A program made the translations under genes and the position numbers. DNA of 64,000 nucleotides. It comes from CAWFLT01 sp963816795. Lineage in GTDB: Bacteria > Acidobacteriota > Vicinamibacteria > Vicinamibacterales > SCN-69-37. Below are positions 35,318 to 44,747 of the stretch, one piece after another. The first letter of the stretch is position 1. Every line of letters begins with the position of its first letter. The notes under the pieces were generated by a model. It was not told the origin of the DNA and searched no databases. It saw only the letters and a program-made list of their open reading frames with translations. Location of the stretch: contig CAWFLT010000017.1 in NCBI GenBank assembly GCA_963816795.1, forward strand, positions 558,001-622,000, read 5' to 3'.

Positions 35318-36139
35318 GTGACCGCGACCATGCTCATCACGCTGATGGCCGGTGCCGCGGCCGGCCTCCTCGGCTCGGTACTCGGCATCGGCGGCGGCGT
35401 GTTCCTGGTGCCGGTGTTGAACAAGGTGCTGGCGCTGCCGTTTCTGGCCGCGGCGGCAGTCAGCCTGGTGTCGGTCATCGGCACGTCGACCGCCGTGTCG
35501 ATTCTTCCCGCCACCCGGCCGCTGCTGAATCTGCGCCTGGCGATCGTGCTCCTGCTCGCGTCGGTCATCGGCGCGATGACGTCGGCGCGCGCGCTCGCGG
35601 CTGGACTCATCTCGACCGGCGCCTCCGAGCGGGTATTCGGTGTGACCGCGGTGTTCATCGCGATCGTCATGTTTCAGCGCCTGGACCGGCGCAATGTGAT
35701 CGCGGACGCCACCACACCCGTAGGCGTCCTCGGCGGGCGCTTTCACGATCACGACACCGGCGTCGTCGTTTCCTATCGTCTGCGCCGCGTGCCGCTTGCC
35801 GTCGCCTCCGCCGGCGTCGCCGGCGTCGTTTCGACACTCGCCGGCATCGGTGGCGGCATCCTGATCGTTCCCGCTCTCAACTCATGGTGCGGCGTTCCGC
35901 TTCGCGCGGCTGCCGCGACGAGTGCCTTCATGATCGGCGTGACCGCGATTCCCGGCGTGATCGAGCACTACGCGCTCGGGCACCTCACGAACCTCGAGCT
36001 CGTCGCTGCCTCCGTGCTCGGTGTCCTCGCCGGCTCGCGCGGCGGCACCTGGCTCAGCGGACGAGTGCCGGTCAAGTGGCTCAAAGTGATCATGGCGGGG
36101 CTGTTGGGGGTAGTGGGGGTTGAGTATCTGATCCTCTAG
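35318..36139 (+). CDS. TauE/SafE-family sulfite/organosulfonate exporter
   Basis: Membrane transporter of 273 residues with about eight hydrophobic segments. The internal repeat is visible: GSVLGIGGGVFLVPVLNKVL in the first half and TLAGIGGGILIVPALNSWCG in the second, both the family hallmark GxGGG..PxL. The GTG start is eight bases after the DUF1634 stop, so cotranscription is near-certain. It exports or imports sulfite, sulfoacetate or similar anions; substrate unknown. Confidence 0.88.
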   Translation: MTATMLITLMAGAAAGLLGSVLGIGGGVFLVPVLNKVLALPFLAAAAVSLVSVIGTSTAVSILPATRPLLNLRLAIVLLLASVIGAMTSARALAAGLISTGASERVFGVTAVFIAIVMFQRLDRRNVIADATTPVGVLGGRFHDHDTGVVVSYRLRRVPLAVASAGVAGVVSTLAGIGGGILIVPALNSWCGVPLRAAAATSAFMIGVTAIPGVIEHYALGHLTNLELVAASVLGVLAGSRGGTWLSGRVPVKWLKVIMAGLLGVVGVEYLIL

Positions 36140-36273
36140 GTTCCGGGGGTTCCGGGGTTCCGCGGTTCGCTTCATTGTTCACCGGTCGGGTTCCTGAAGC
36201 CGCAGAACTCCAGAACCGAGACCCGAGAACCCCGAGAACCTCCGGAACCCTCGGAACCCGGAACCCCGGAACC
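36139..36273. repeat. GGTTCCGGGG / CCCCGGAACC inverted repeat cluster
   Basis: Three GGTTCCGGGG-like units (36139-36165) face CCGAGAACC, CGGAACCC and CCCGGAACC units (36220-36273). It sits between the TauE stop and the next start and resembles pieces at 51270 and 51437-51465. Confidence 0.65.
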
Positions 36274-36322
36274 AGCGGGTAACTAGTCCACCCATTCCGT
36301 CGTATCCCGTGTCTAAGTCCCT

Positions 36323-38206
36323 ATGCCGCTGAAACCCGCCGTGCTGGCGATTGCCGTCACCGTGGCGGCAGCTGCCCTCGCGGCTCAGGCGCAGGCGCCG
36401 GTGCGATTCGCACCTGAGCCGGCTTTGCCAACCGCTTCGTGGATTACCGGCCAGATGGTTGACGGTTCGACGGGCAAGCCGCTCACCGACGTCGTCGTCT
36501 CGCTCAACATCATGCCGCCCAGCGTCGAAGCGACGTCGCGTCAGCAGCGTGTGATGGTTGACGGCGACGGTCAGTTTTTCTTTGGAGGCCTCGCGGCGGG
36601 GAGCTACACAATCAGTGCCGTGAAGCCGGGGTATCTCCGCGGCGCCTATGGGTCGCCCCGATGGGAACGAGGCCCACCCTCGCCGTGGGCGCAAATCGTC
36701 GTGAAGGCCGGCGAGTCGCGGCCGCCGGTGAAGATTACGATGTGGCGGCCGGCCACGATCAGCGGCACGGTCACCGACGAGCGCGACGAGCCAGTCGTTG
36801 GCGTCGCCGTGCGTGCGTTTTCGCGGACCAGTCAGATCGTCGGCGCGAGATTCGCCAGCGTCGGGAATCTCGGGACCACCGACGATCGGGGCGCCTACCG
36901 CATCACGGGCCTGATTCCGGGCCAGTATCTCGTCGCCGTCGTTTCCATCGCCGCGACCTTCCAGCCCGGTGGGCTCGCGAGTGCGCTCGAGGCGACGAAA
37001 GATCCGCAACTTCGGGGCGAGGTGACGATGGTGAGCCCTGAGCTCTCGATCGTCGGGAGTGCCGCCAATCAACAGTTCGGCGACGTAGTGCTGTTGACGC
37101 AGGGCAACATGCCGATTCCTCCAGCACCCGCAGCGGGCCGTCGCATCCAGATCTACCCAACCACGTTCTATCCTGGCGCGGCGGTGGCGACCGCGGCCGA
37201 CACCCTCGCCGTCCACTCAGGCGACGATCGCACTGGCGTGAACATTCAACTCAAACCGGTCCCAACCGTACGAATCAGCGGCCGGCTCAACCTACCCGAC
37301 TCGATCGCTGGACCCAAAGCGGTTCGTCTCGTCCCAGTCGGCCTCGCCGGTATGATCGCCGAGTCGCGGCTTGAGACGGCCACCGCGCTGAGCGCTGCCG
37401 ACGGTACGTTCACATTTCTCGGTGTGCCTGCCGGTCAATACCTGCTGCGCGTGACGACCCCGATGCCTCCCGCCGGTGGCAACGCGCCAGCGCTGCCGAA
37501 CTCGGCGCCGTTGATGTGGGCCGTCGAGCCGCTCAGCGTGGCCGACACGGATATCGCCGATCTCAGCATCACGCTTCGTCCGGGCGTCGACGTCAGCGGG
37601 CGCGTCGAGTTCCGCGCCGATAACCCCGGACAAATCGAAGGCTATCCAATGTCCATCTGGCCCGCCGACGGCGGACCGGATCGCGCCACGGCGGAGTTCG
37701 ATGCGCAGGGCACGGGGATGTTTCGCGCTCGCATTGTTCCCGGCCGCTACTTCTTCGTGGCTGATACCCCCTGGTTCGTTGTGGCCGTCAGATACAACGG
37801 ACAGGACGTCTCCGACACCGCGGTAGACGTGAAAGGTGACGCCGTTTCTGGGATCGCCGTGATTCTCAGCCGCGAGTCAACCCGTCTGAGCGGCACCGTG
37901 CAGCGTGCACAGGGCGCCGCCGCGAGCGAGGCGTCGGTATTCGTCTTTCCGGTGAACCGCGACAACTGGTCGGGCACTGGCCTGACGCGCAGACGCCTCG
38001 TGCGACAAATCACGAGCGATGCCGGAGCGTTCGAGGTTCGCAATCTGCCGCCCGGCGACTATTTCCTCGTCGCGGTCGAGGAACCGACGCCGCTCGATTG
38101 GCCGGATCCGAAGACGATCGAGGCGTTGAGCAGGATCGCAACGCGAATCACCCTGACCGAAAACGAGCAGCGAACGATGCCGCTCGTATTGAGACAGATC
38201 CGATGA
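36323..38206 (+). CDS. Exported protein with carboxypeptidase-regulatory-like repeats, first of two
   Basis: Secreted 627-residue protein. Signal peptide MPLKPAVLAIAVTVAAAALA. Beta-sandwich repeats of the carboxypeptidase-regulatory/SdrB-like type include ASWITGQMVDGSTGKPLTDV, ISGTVTDERDEPVVGVAVRA, YRITGLIPGQYLVAV, FTFLGVPAGQYLLRV and FEVRNLPPGDYFLVAVEEPT. Such proteins are numerous in Acidobacteriota and may bind polysaccharide or serve as surface or periplasmic modules. It overlaps the next homolog by four bases (ATGA), so the pair is translationally coupled. Confidence 0.85.
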   Translation: MPLKPAVLAIAVTVAAAALAAQAQAPVRFAPEPALPTASWITGQMVDGSTGKPLTDVVVSLNIMPPSVEATSRQQRVMVDGDGQFFFGGLAAGSYTISAVKPGYLRGAYGSPRWERGPPSPWAQIVVKAGESRPPVKITMWRPATISGTVTDERDEPVVGVAVRAFSRTSQIVGARFASVGNLGTTDDRGAYRITGLIPGQYLVAVVSIAATFQPGGLASALEATKDPQLRGEVTMVSPELSIVGSAANQQFGDVVLLTQGNMPIPPAPAAGRRIQIYPTTFYPGAAVATAADTLAVHSGDDRTGVNIQLKPVPTVRISGRLNLPDSIAGPKAVRLVPVGLAGMIAESRLETATALSAADGTFTFLGVPAGQYLLRVTTPMPPAGGNAPALPNSAPLMWAVEPLSVADTDIADLSITLRPGVDVSGRVEFRADNPGQIEGYPMSIWPADGGPDRATAEFDAQGTGMFRARIVPGRYFFVADTPWFVVAVRYNGQDVSDTAVDVKGDAVSGIAVILSRESTRLSGTVQRAQGAAASEASVFVFPVNRDNWSGTGLTRRRLVRQITSDAGAFEVRNLPPGDYFLVAVEEPTPLDWPDPKTIEALSRIATRITLTENEQRTMPLVLRQIR

Positions 38207-40044
38207 GGGTCAGCATCATTGCCGCGATCCTGATCCTCTGTACGCCTTCCTACACGTCGGCGCAGGCGCGTGACGCTATCACCACGCCGCGCATCGGGTC
38301 CGGTGCTGTTGCCGGCGTCGTGCTGGTCGATGAACCGGGGACGCCGCCGGCTCGACGCGCTCGAGTGACCTTGAACACGCCCGATCGCCGCGACGCGGGC
38401 ATGACGGCGACCACTGACGATGCTGGCGCCTTCGCGTTTGTCGGTGTGCCTGTCGGCCGCTACCTGATTCAGGCGTCGAAGGCTGGTTACCTGACGACGG
38501 ATTTTGGCGCGAAGCGTGCGGAGCGGCCTGGCACACCCGTCGTCCTCAAGGATGGCGAGCGACTCAGTGGCCTCACCATGAGACTGACGCGCGGCGGCGT
38601 CATTTCGGGCACGATCTTCGATCAGAACGGACGTCCGCTCCCGGACGCTGCGGTGGTAGTTCTCAAATATTCTTGGTCAGCATTCGGCGAGCGCACGCTC
38701 GGACAGTTCAATCGTGGCGGGAGTGGCGTCACCGACGATCGCGGGATGTATCGCGCCTGGGGATTGCCGCCCGGCGAGTATGTCGTGCGCGCGACGATTC
38801 AGCTGACCTCCGCGCCGCCCGGTGCGCTGAACGTTGCCGCCGATTTCCGTCCCATCAGTGCCGAGGAGATGCGCAGAGTCTTGTCGTCAACCGGGCGGGG
38901 AAGTGGCGCAGGCAGTCGAGACGCCAGCGACACACCGACGGTGCCGTCTGCGCGGCCGGTAACCTACGCTCCTGTCTACTTCCGTAGCGCCGTCGATCTC
39001 GACGCGGCGACGACGATCACGTTGGGGCCTGGCGAGGAGCGGAGCGGGCTCGACTTTCATGTGCAGCCAGTGCCCACCGCGACCATCAGCGGCACCGTCA
39101 CCGGGCCAGCCGGTACCCCCGCGCTGCCGATTCTGGTCACACTGCAACAGGGTGGCAAGTCGGGCCTGCTCTTGGGCGCCACCGGTGGACGCGGCGGACC
39201 GGCTACCCGCGTGGCCGCCGACGGCAGCTTCGCGCTCTCCGGAATAGCCCCCGGTCAGTACACACTGATCGCGCGGCCGCCGCCGATCGCTCGTGGCGTG
39301 CCTGGTGCCGTGCCTGGCGGTCCATCCGCCGCTTCTCTCAGCACAATGTGGGCGCAGGCCGACATCACGATCGATGGCCGCGATGCGAGTGTCGCGCTGG
39401 ATCTGCAGCCTGGTATGACCATCAGCGGCCGTCTCGTCTTCGAGGGCAGCGCGCCGCGGCCAACGAACTTGACCGGGTATCGCATCGTCCTCATTCCGCC
39501 CGGGAGCGGCGGCAACCTTGGCGCCGGCCCCGCCGGCGGACAAGTCGATGCCGATGGGCGGTTCACATTCACGGGCGTCACGCCGGGCGAGTACCGCGTG
39601 CTCCAGATGGGATCGCCGTCGGCGGGCGGTTGGAGTCTGAAGACCTCAATCGCGAACGGCCGCGACGCCTACGACACGGGATTGCGCGTTGTCGCTGGCG
39701 AAAACGTCGAGTGGACGTTGACCTACACCGACACGCCGACGCGGCTCGAGGGCGTGCTGCTCGATGCCAGAGGCGCTCCCGCTCCAGACTTCTTCATTGT
39801 CGCGTTCCCCACCAATCGATCGCAGTGGCTGCCCGGCTCTCGCCGCATCGCAACGCCGCGCCCTGCCAGCGACGGCAAGTACTCATCCTCGCTCCCGCCA
39901 GGCGAGTACTACGTCGCCGCGCTGACGGATCTCGAACCGGCGAATGGAACAATCGCGGCGTTTCTCGAGCAGTTGGTTGGATCGGCGATTCGCGTGACGC
40001 TCACTGACGGACAAGTGACGAGACAAGATCTCAGAATCAAATAG
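38203..40044 (+). CDS. Exported protein with carboxypeptidase-regulatory-like repeats, second of two
   Basis: Paralog of the previous gene, 613 residues; signal peptide MRVSIIAAILILCTPSYTSA. Repeats include AVAGVVLVDEPGTPPARRAR, FVGVPVGRYLIQASKAGY, ISGTIFDQNGRPLPDAAVVV, MYRAWGLPPGEYVVRATI, FTFTGVTPGEYRVLQMG and YSSSLPPGEYYVAALTD. The ATG at 38203 overlaps the stop of the upstream gene. Gene duplication followed by divergence is clear from the shared repeat order. Confidence 0.85.
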   Translation: MRVSIIAAILILCTPSYTSAQARDAITTPRIGSGAVAGVVLVDEPGTPPARRARVTLNTPDRRDAGMTATTDDAGAFAFVGVPVGRYLIQASKAGYLTTDFGAKRAERPGTPVVLKDGERLSGLTMRLTRGGVISGTIFDQNGRPLPDAAVVVLKYSWSAFGERTLGQFNRGGSGVTDDRGMYRAWGLPPGEYVVRATIQLTSAPPGALNVAADFRPISAEEMRRVLSSTGRGSGAGSRDASDTPTVPSARPVTYAPVYFRSAVDLDAATTITLGPGEERSGLDFHVQPVPTATISGTVTGPAGTPALPILVTLQQGGKSGLLLGATGGRGGPATRVAADGSFALSGIAPGQYTLIARPPPIARGVPGAVPGGPSAASLSTMWAQADITIDGRDASVALDLQPGMTISGRLVFEGSAPRPTNLTGYRIVLIPPGSGGNLGAGPAGGQVDADGRFTFTGVTPGEYRVLQMGSPSAGGWSLKTSIANGRDAYDTGLRVVAGENVEWTLTYTDTPTRLEGVLLDARGAPAPDFFIVAFPTNRSQWLPGSRRIATPRPASDGKYSSSLPPGEYYVAALTDLEPANGTIAAFLEQLVGSAIRVTLTDGQVTRQDLRIK

Positions 40045-40060
40045 CAAACGAATAGAGCAA

Positions 40061-40317
40061 GAAGCTCAACGTGAAGGTTGTGAAGAAGAGCGACCATTTG
40101 GGTTTTGCTGGCCGCGTCAGATCGCGGGTCCACGCTTCTGGCCGCGCCACGGGACATCCGATTGCGAAGGACGTGAAGCGGCTCCCGCTGCATTTCTCGC
40201 CCGCAGTATGCAGTGCCCTCCGTTCACGACCTTTACCATCGAGGCAGCGTCAGTTCCGGAGGTTGGTCTTTCCAAAGAGCCTTCACGTCCTTCACGACTT
40301 CATGGTGAGGGTTTTTT
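40061..40317. repeat. Inverted-repeat element, copy 3 (partial similarity)
   Basis: The left end AGCTCAACGTGAAGGTTGTG and right end CCTTCACGTCCTTCACGACT then TCATGGTGAGGGTTTTTT resemble the ends of copies 1 and 2. The interior is different. The right end also encodes the last residues (KKPSP) and stop codon of the molybdopterin oxidoreductase on the minus strand. Confidence 0.55.
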
Positions 40318-43002
40318 CGTGATCTTGTAAGCCTCAGCTACCGGTCTCAGCGGCCGATCGAACCACAGCGGCCGCCGCGTTCCGTCCGGTCCCGGTGCGG
40401 GCCGTGTCTTCGACATCCACTCCTTGTAGAGCCGATGCGATTCGTCGGTGTCGACGACGACGTCGCCGTAGCGGTCGGCGTCGCCAGCCTTTTCGAGGCG
40501 CACCTTCTGATGCCAGCAGTGCATGCCGCTCACCGGATCTGGCTGCACCGGAAATGTCAGATTCTGGTGGACTCCGACTTCACTCCACCAGACGCGGCCG
40601 CTGTCGGGGTCGTCGCTCGTGAACGGTTGCACGCCGTGCACCTGGCGCATCGAATAGCGGCCGCCGTCGCGCGAGATCTTGACGAGTGCCGAGGACGCGC
40701 GGGCGCCGCCCTGATCCTCGTTCAACCGCCAGCGCCCGAGGTGGTGCGACATGCCAACGACGCCAGGGCGGATGCCTTCGGTGACCCACGCGCGGGTGAC
40801 GAAATGTCCGATGCCCGTTCGCACCTTGACGAGATCGCCGGCGGCGAGATGCAGCTTGGCGGCGTCTTCCGGCGAGATCCACAGCGGGTTGTTGTGCGAG
40901 ATCTCGTAGAGCCACTTCACTGGCGAGCGGGTGTGGATCAGCGTCGGGAGCCGGAAGTTCGGCAGCAGATCGAACTCGTCGGCCGAACGGTCGAGATCGC
41001 GCCAGTGCACGTGACCTGGCGTATAGCGAGGGATGGCGTGCTCGGGCCAGCCCCACTCGGCCAGCGTCGGTGAGTAGAACTCGAGCTTGCGCGACGGCGT
41101 GTTGAAGCCGGCGCGGCGGACGCCGTCGATGACGACCCCGCCGGTCTCGACCGGCTGTTCGTGCGCCTTGCTGTACGCGACGTCGTCGACCTTGAAAGCG
41201 CCATAGCGCCGCATGTACTGGAGCGGCGTCAGGTTTTCTTTCGCCGCGGCTTCGGGCAGGCCGGGCACCGAGTGCTCGAAGATCCAGCCGTAGTACTCGT
41301 CGATCGTGATCTGCTCTCCCGGACGGTACGGCGATTCGAAGTACTTGCGGATCCCGAGCGAGCCGTCGGGATCGATCTTCCAGGACAGCGCGATCCAGAA
41401 TTCGGATTCCTCCCACACTTCGCCGGGATTGGCTTCGTACGTGTGATCGACCTTCTGGCCCTTCTTCTCGAGCGCGACGCGCCTGACGGGTTGCCGGAAC
41501 CCGAGCCATCGGCCCGCGTGCGTCTCCTGGCTCATCGTGTCGTGGCGTTCTGTGCCAAGGCCCATCGGCAGGATGTAGTCGGCAAACCAGGCCGTCTCGC
41601 TCCAGATCGGCGTCAGCGCGATGTGCATGCCGATCTTCGATTCGTCCTGCAGGACGTCCATCCAGGTGAAGCCGTCGGGATTCGTCCAGAGCGGGTTGTA
41701 GACGCGCGTGAAGTACGTGTCGAGCCGGCCGCGGCCTTCTTTGAGGAAATGCGGGAGCAGAAAGCTCATCTCGAAGAAGGCGAGCGGGAACTCCTTCGGG
41801 AAGAGCAGTTCGTTCCAGTAGTCAGGCGGTGGCGGCGGGTTCGGATGCTTCGGAACGAACTTGTTCGTGTGGTGCAAGTTCACGCCGCCTGGCTCGCCAA
41901 TCGCGCCCATCAGGACGACGAGCAGATAGAGCGAGCGGGTGATCTGCCAACCCCAGAGGTGCCCGGCCGTCGCGGCGCGCCAACCATGCGTTGAAAAGGC
42001 CGTGCCGGCGGACGCGATGGCGTCCGCGGTCTCAATGATCTTGGCCGCCGGGATGCCGGTTTCCGCTTCGGCATACTCGAGCGTGAAGGTCGCGTACTCC
42101 TGCTCGAACGCTTCTTCGAACGCCTCGTACGTCTTCGGCAGATCGGGCCGGCTGGCCTGCAGGTAGGCCTCCCAGTTGACCCACTTCCGCACGAATTCGC
42201 GATTGTATCGCCGCGTCTGCACGAGCCGCAGTGCGATCGCGAGAAACAGCGCGGCTTCGGTGCCGGGGTTGGCTGGCAACCAGAGGTCGGCTTTCGCCGA
42301 CGTGTTGGACAGGCGCGGATCGATGACGATCAGTTTCGCGCCACGCGTCTTGCCTTCGATGATGCGTTGCGCGTGCGGATTGAAATAGTGGCCCGACTCG
42401 AGGTGCGAGGACAGCAGCAGAATCGTCTTCGCATTCGCATGATCCGGCGACGGCCGATCGGCGCCGGTCCAGAGAAAGTGGCCGAGGCGTGACGACGAAG
42501 AACACACGTTGGTGTGGCTGTTGTGCCCATCGACACCCCAGCACTGAAGCACGCGGTTCGCATAGCCGTCTTCGCCCGGGCGCCCGACGTGGTACATGAG
42601 CTCGTGCCGGCGATTCTCGAGGATGGCCCGGCGCATCCGTGCGCCGATGTCCTCGAGGACGGCGTCCCAGGAGACGCGCGCCCATTCGCCGCCGCCGCGC
42701 GCGCCAACGCGCTTGAGCGGGTAGAGAATGCGATCAGGATCTTCGAGCTGATTGGGCGTGACGACGCCCTTGGCGCAGGTCCGGCCCCGGCTGCCAGGAT
42801 GCAGCGGGTTGCCTTCGATCTTCCGAACGTCGAGGGTTTCCTTGTCGACGTAGCTCAGGATCCCGCAGGCCGATTCGCAGTTGAAGCAGATGCTCGGAAT
42901 GATCCAGTAGCGCCGGCGTTCCTTCTTCGGCCAGCTCTTCGACTCGAAGTCGACGTAGTCGTCCCAGTCTTTGGGATCGGGGTGGGTGCGGAAATCGCTC
43001 AT
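40300..43002 (-). CDS. Molybdopterin (Mo-bisPGD) oxidoreductase catalytic subunit
   Basis: DMSO-reductase-family enzyme of 900 residues. From ATG at 43002: 4Fe-4S ligands C39, C42, C46 (CFNCESACG) and C76 (RGRTCAKGV). Likely metal-ligand Cys C167 lies in HTNVCSSSSRLGH. No twin-Arg signal precedes FRTHPDPKDW, so it should face the cytoplasm. A TTG at 43008 is an alternative start. Downstream of an FeS/NrfD fusion gene on the same strand, it probably forms a membrane complex reducing or oxidising an unknown substrate with the quinone pool. The C-terminal KKPSP is repeat-derived. Confidence 0.88.
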   Translation of the reverse strand: MSDFRTHPDPKDWDDYVDFESKSWPKKERRRYWIIPSICFNCESACGILSYVDKETLDVRKIEGNPLHPGSRGRTCAKGVVTPNQLEDPDRILYPLKRVGARGGGEWARVSWDAVLEDIGARMRRAILENRRHELMYHVGRPGEDGYANRVLQCWGVDGHNSHTNVCSSSSRLGHFLWTGADRPSPDHANAKTILLLSSHLESGHYFNPHAQRIIEGKTRGAKLIVIDPRLSNTSAKADLWLPANPGTEAALFLAIALRLVQTRRYNREFVRKWVNWEAYLQASRPDLPKTYEAFEEAFEQEYATFTLEYAEAETGIPAAKIIETADAIASAGTAFSTHGWRAATAGHLWGWQITRSLYLLVVLMGAIGEPGGVNLHHTNKFVPKHPNPPPPPDYWNELLFPKEFPLAFFEMSFLLPHFLKEGRGRLDTYFTRVYNPLWTNPDGFTWMDVLQDESKIGMHIALTPIWSETAWFADYILPMGLGTERHDTMSQETHAGRWLGFRQPVRRVALEKKGQKVDHTYEANPGEVWEESEFWIALSWKIDPDGSLGIRKYFESPYRPGEQITIDEYYGWIFEHSVPGLPEAAAKENLTPLQYMRRYGAFKVDDVAYSKAHEQPVETGGVVIDGVRRAGFNTPSRKLEFYSPTLAEWGWPEHAIPRYTPGHVHWRDLDRSADEFDLLPNFRLPTLIHTRSPVKWLYEISHNNPLWISPEDAAKLHLAAGDLVKVRTGIGHFVTRAWVTEGIRPGVVGMSHHLGRWRLNEDQGGARASSALVKISRDGGRYSMRQVHGVQPFTSDDPDSGRVWWSEVGVHQNLTFPVQPDPVSGMHCWHQKVRLEKAGDADRYGDVVVDTDESHRLYKEWMSKTRPAPGPDGTRRPLWFDRPLRPVAEAYKITKKPSP

Positions 43003-43020
43003 CGCCAAGATCCGAAGAGC

Positions 43021-43142
43021 TCAGACACCACGGAGGCCACGGGGAAAGCACGGAGGTCACGGAGTTCTTTTTCGGAAAGGCTCTTCCAAAAAACCCTCCG
43101 GCCCCGTGTTCTCCGTGCTTCCTCCGTGAGCTCCGTGTTTGA
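43021..43142. repeat. CACGGAGG repeat with facing CCTCCGTG copies
   Basis: Four CACGGAGG/CACGGGG units (43029-43063) face CTCCGTGCTTCCTCCGTGAG-type units (43110-43138) around TTTTTCGGAAAGGCTCTTCC. It fills the space between the two subunit genes and could attenuate transcription between them. Confidence 0.6.
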
Positions 43143-43163
43143 GGCCTGTGTGACATTGCTTGG

Positions 43164-44687
43164 TTAACTGTTCGGTACCGATTGCCCCGCCTCGACCCAG
43201 ACATATTCCCACGCGAGGCTGCCGGCCAGCGCGAAGCAGGCCGCGGGCACCAGCACCACGAGGGAAAAACTCAACGCGGACGCGAGACCAATCAGCAGCA
43301 ACGGCGCCAGGCCGCCAAGGCCGAGCGCGCCCAGCCAGAAGAGGCGGCTGTAGACACCGGAGCGGACGGCGCGCACCGCGAGCTCGTGATTGAGCGTCGG
43401 GCTTGGCAGCAGCAGGTGTTCGAGGATCAAGATCGACACATGCGCCGCGGCGGAAAAGGCGAGCGTCAACGCCAGCGTCCGGATCGTTGCCGGCGCCCCG
43501 CCGGCGAGAACGGCTGAGAGGAGCATCGCCGCGCTCCCTTCGGCCGCCGCAAGGAGCACCAGGTCCACCGTGGAATGGGGTCCCTGCCAGAGGTCGCGCG
43601 CGAGGCCCTGGGCGAAGAGCAGCCCCGTATACGCGGTCGCGCCCAAGGCGACGATCATCGCAAACGGCGCCAGCCAGGATAGCGCGCTCGTCCAGCCAAG
43701 CAGGTAGAAGAAGACCCACATTCCCGCGATCGCGCCGTGCGCCGTCAGCAGGAACGCGCCGCGCGCCATCCACGACGTCCAGTTCGGACGGGTGAGGATG
43801 TAGAGGAACCGTTCAGGCCGCTCGAGATCGACGATGAGGACGGCGGCAGTCGCGATCGAGAACAGCACCGACACGAGCGGGCCGGCGAAACCGACGAGCG
43901 GCGTCCGGTCGCCCATCAGCCAAAGCACGGCCGAGAGGAACATCGCGCCCGTCGAGATGCCTTTCGTCAGCAGGTACAGGACGAGATCGATCCCCCAGGC
44001 CTTCTTGTGCGGCACGTCATAGTCGACGCGTGGATCGCCAGGGCGCAACGGATCCGGATCGGCCGCGCCGAGTGGCCGAAGATGGACCTCGCCTTCGCGA
44101 AACATGAACGGCCGCGCCGCAATCTCCGGCCGCATCGCGCTTTCGTCTGCGCCGAGATAGAAGACCTTCGGTCCGGTGCCTTTCTCCGGTTTGCGCACCA
44201 TGAACGCCTCGCGCTGAACGATCTCGGCAACCTGGCTCTCTGGATCATCGAGATCCCCGAAGATCCGGCACTCGGTCGGACACACGCTCACGCAGGACGG
44301 CTGAAGCTGATTCTCGACGCGATTCGCGCAGAAGTTACACTTCTCCGCGGTTCGGGTGTTCGGATCGATGAACAGTTGGTCGTACGGACAGGCCACCATG
44401 CAGGCCCGGCAGCCGATGCACGAGTCGCCGTGCAGATCGACGATGCCGTCCCGCCGCCTGAAGAGCGCGCTGGTCGGGCAGATCTTCATGCACGGCGCTT
44501 CCTCGCACTGATTGCACAGCACCGGCAGGAACAACCGCTGGGTGTCGGGAAACGTGCCCTTTTCGACTGTCTTGACCCAGCAGCGGTTCGCACCTACTGG
44601 AATGTCGTGTTCCGCCTTACAGGCGATCGTGCACGCGTGGCAGCCGATGCATTTCCGAAGATCGATAACGAACCCGTAGTTGGGCAC
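43164..44687 (-). CDS. FeS (NrfC/PsrB-type) - NrfD/PsrC membrane subunit fusion
   Basis: One 507-residue protein combining two subunits usually separate. Residues 1-190 carry four 4Fe-4S Cys clusters: CIGCHACTIACKAEH (C13, C16, C19, C23), LCNQCEEAPCMKICP, CIGCRACMVACPYDQ and KCNFCANRVENQLQPSCVSV. Residues 245-500 have eight to nine hydrophobic segments of the NrfD type (quinone site region in ILTRPNWTSWMARGAFLL). GTG start at 44687. With the downstream molybdopterin subunit it forms a CISM-type complex. Confidence 0.88.
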   Translation of the reverse strand: MPNYGFVIDLRKCIGCHACTIACKAEHDIPVGANRCWVKTVEKGTFPDTQRLFLPVLCNQCEEAPCMKICPTSALFRRRDGIVDLHGDSCIGCRACMVACPYDQLFIDPNTRTAEKCNFCANRVENQLQPSCVSVCPTECRIFGDLDDPESQVAEIVQREAFMVRKPEKGTGPKVFYLGADESAMRPEIAARPFMFREGEVHLRPLGAADPDPLRPGDPRVDYDVPHKKAWGIDLVLYLLTKGISTGAMFLSAVLWLMGDRTPLVGFAGPLVSVLFSIATAAVLIVDLERPERFLYILTRPNWTSWMARGAFLLTAHGAIAGMWVFFYLLGWTSALSWLAPFAMIVALGATAYTGLLFAQGLARDLWQGPHSTVDLVLLAAAEGSAAMLLSAVLAGGAPATIRTLALTLAFSAAAHVSILILEHLLLPSPTLNHELAVRAVRSGVYSRLFWLGALGLGGLAPLLLIGLASALSFSLVVLVPAACFALAGSLAWEYVWVEAGQSVPNS

Positions 44688-44699
44688 CGGGTGGGACTA

Positions 44700-44745
44700 T
44701 AACAAGGCCAGGGGCCAAAGGCCCAGGAAAGGCAAAAGGCGAAAG
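44700..44745. repeat. AAAGGCnnAAAGGC short-period repeat
   Basis: Imperfect GGCCAAAGGCC, GGAAAGGC, AAAAGGCGAAAGCGC units upstream of the FeS/NrfD start and next to the stop of the hypothetical gene. Another sequence class of the same kind of short intergenic repeat. Confidence 0.5.
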
Positions 44746-44747
44746 CG

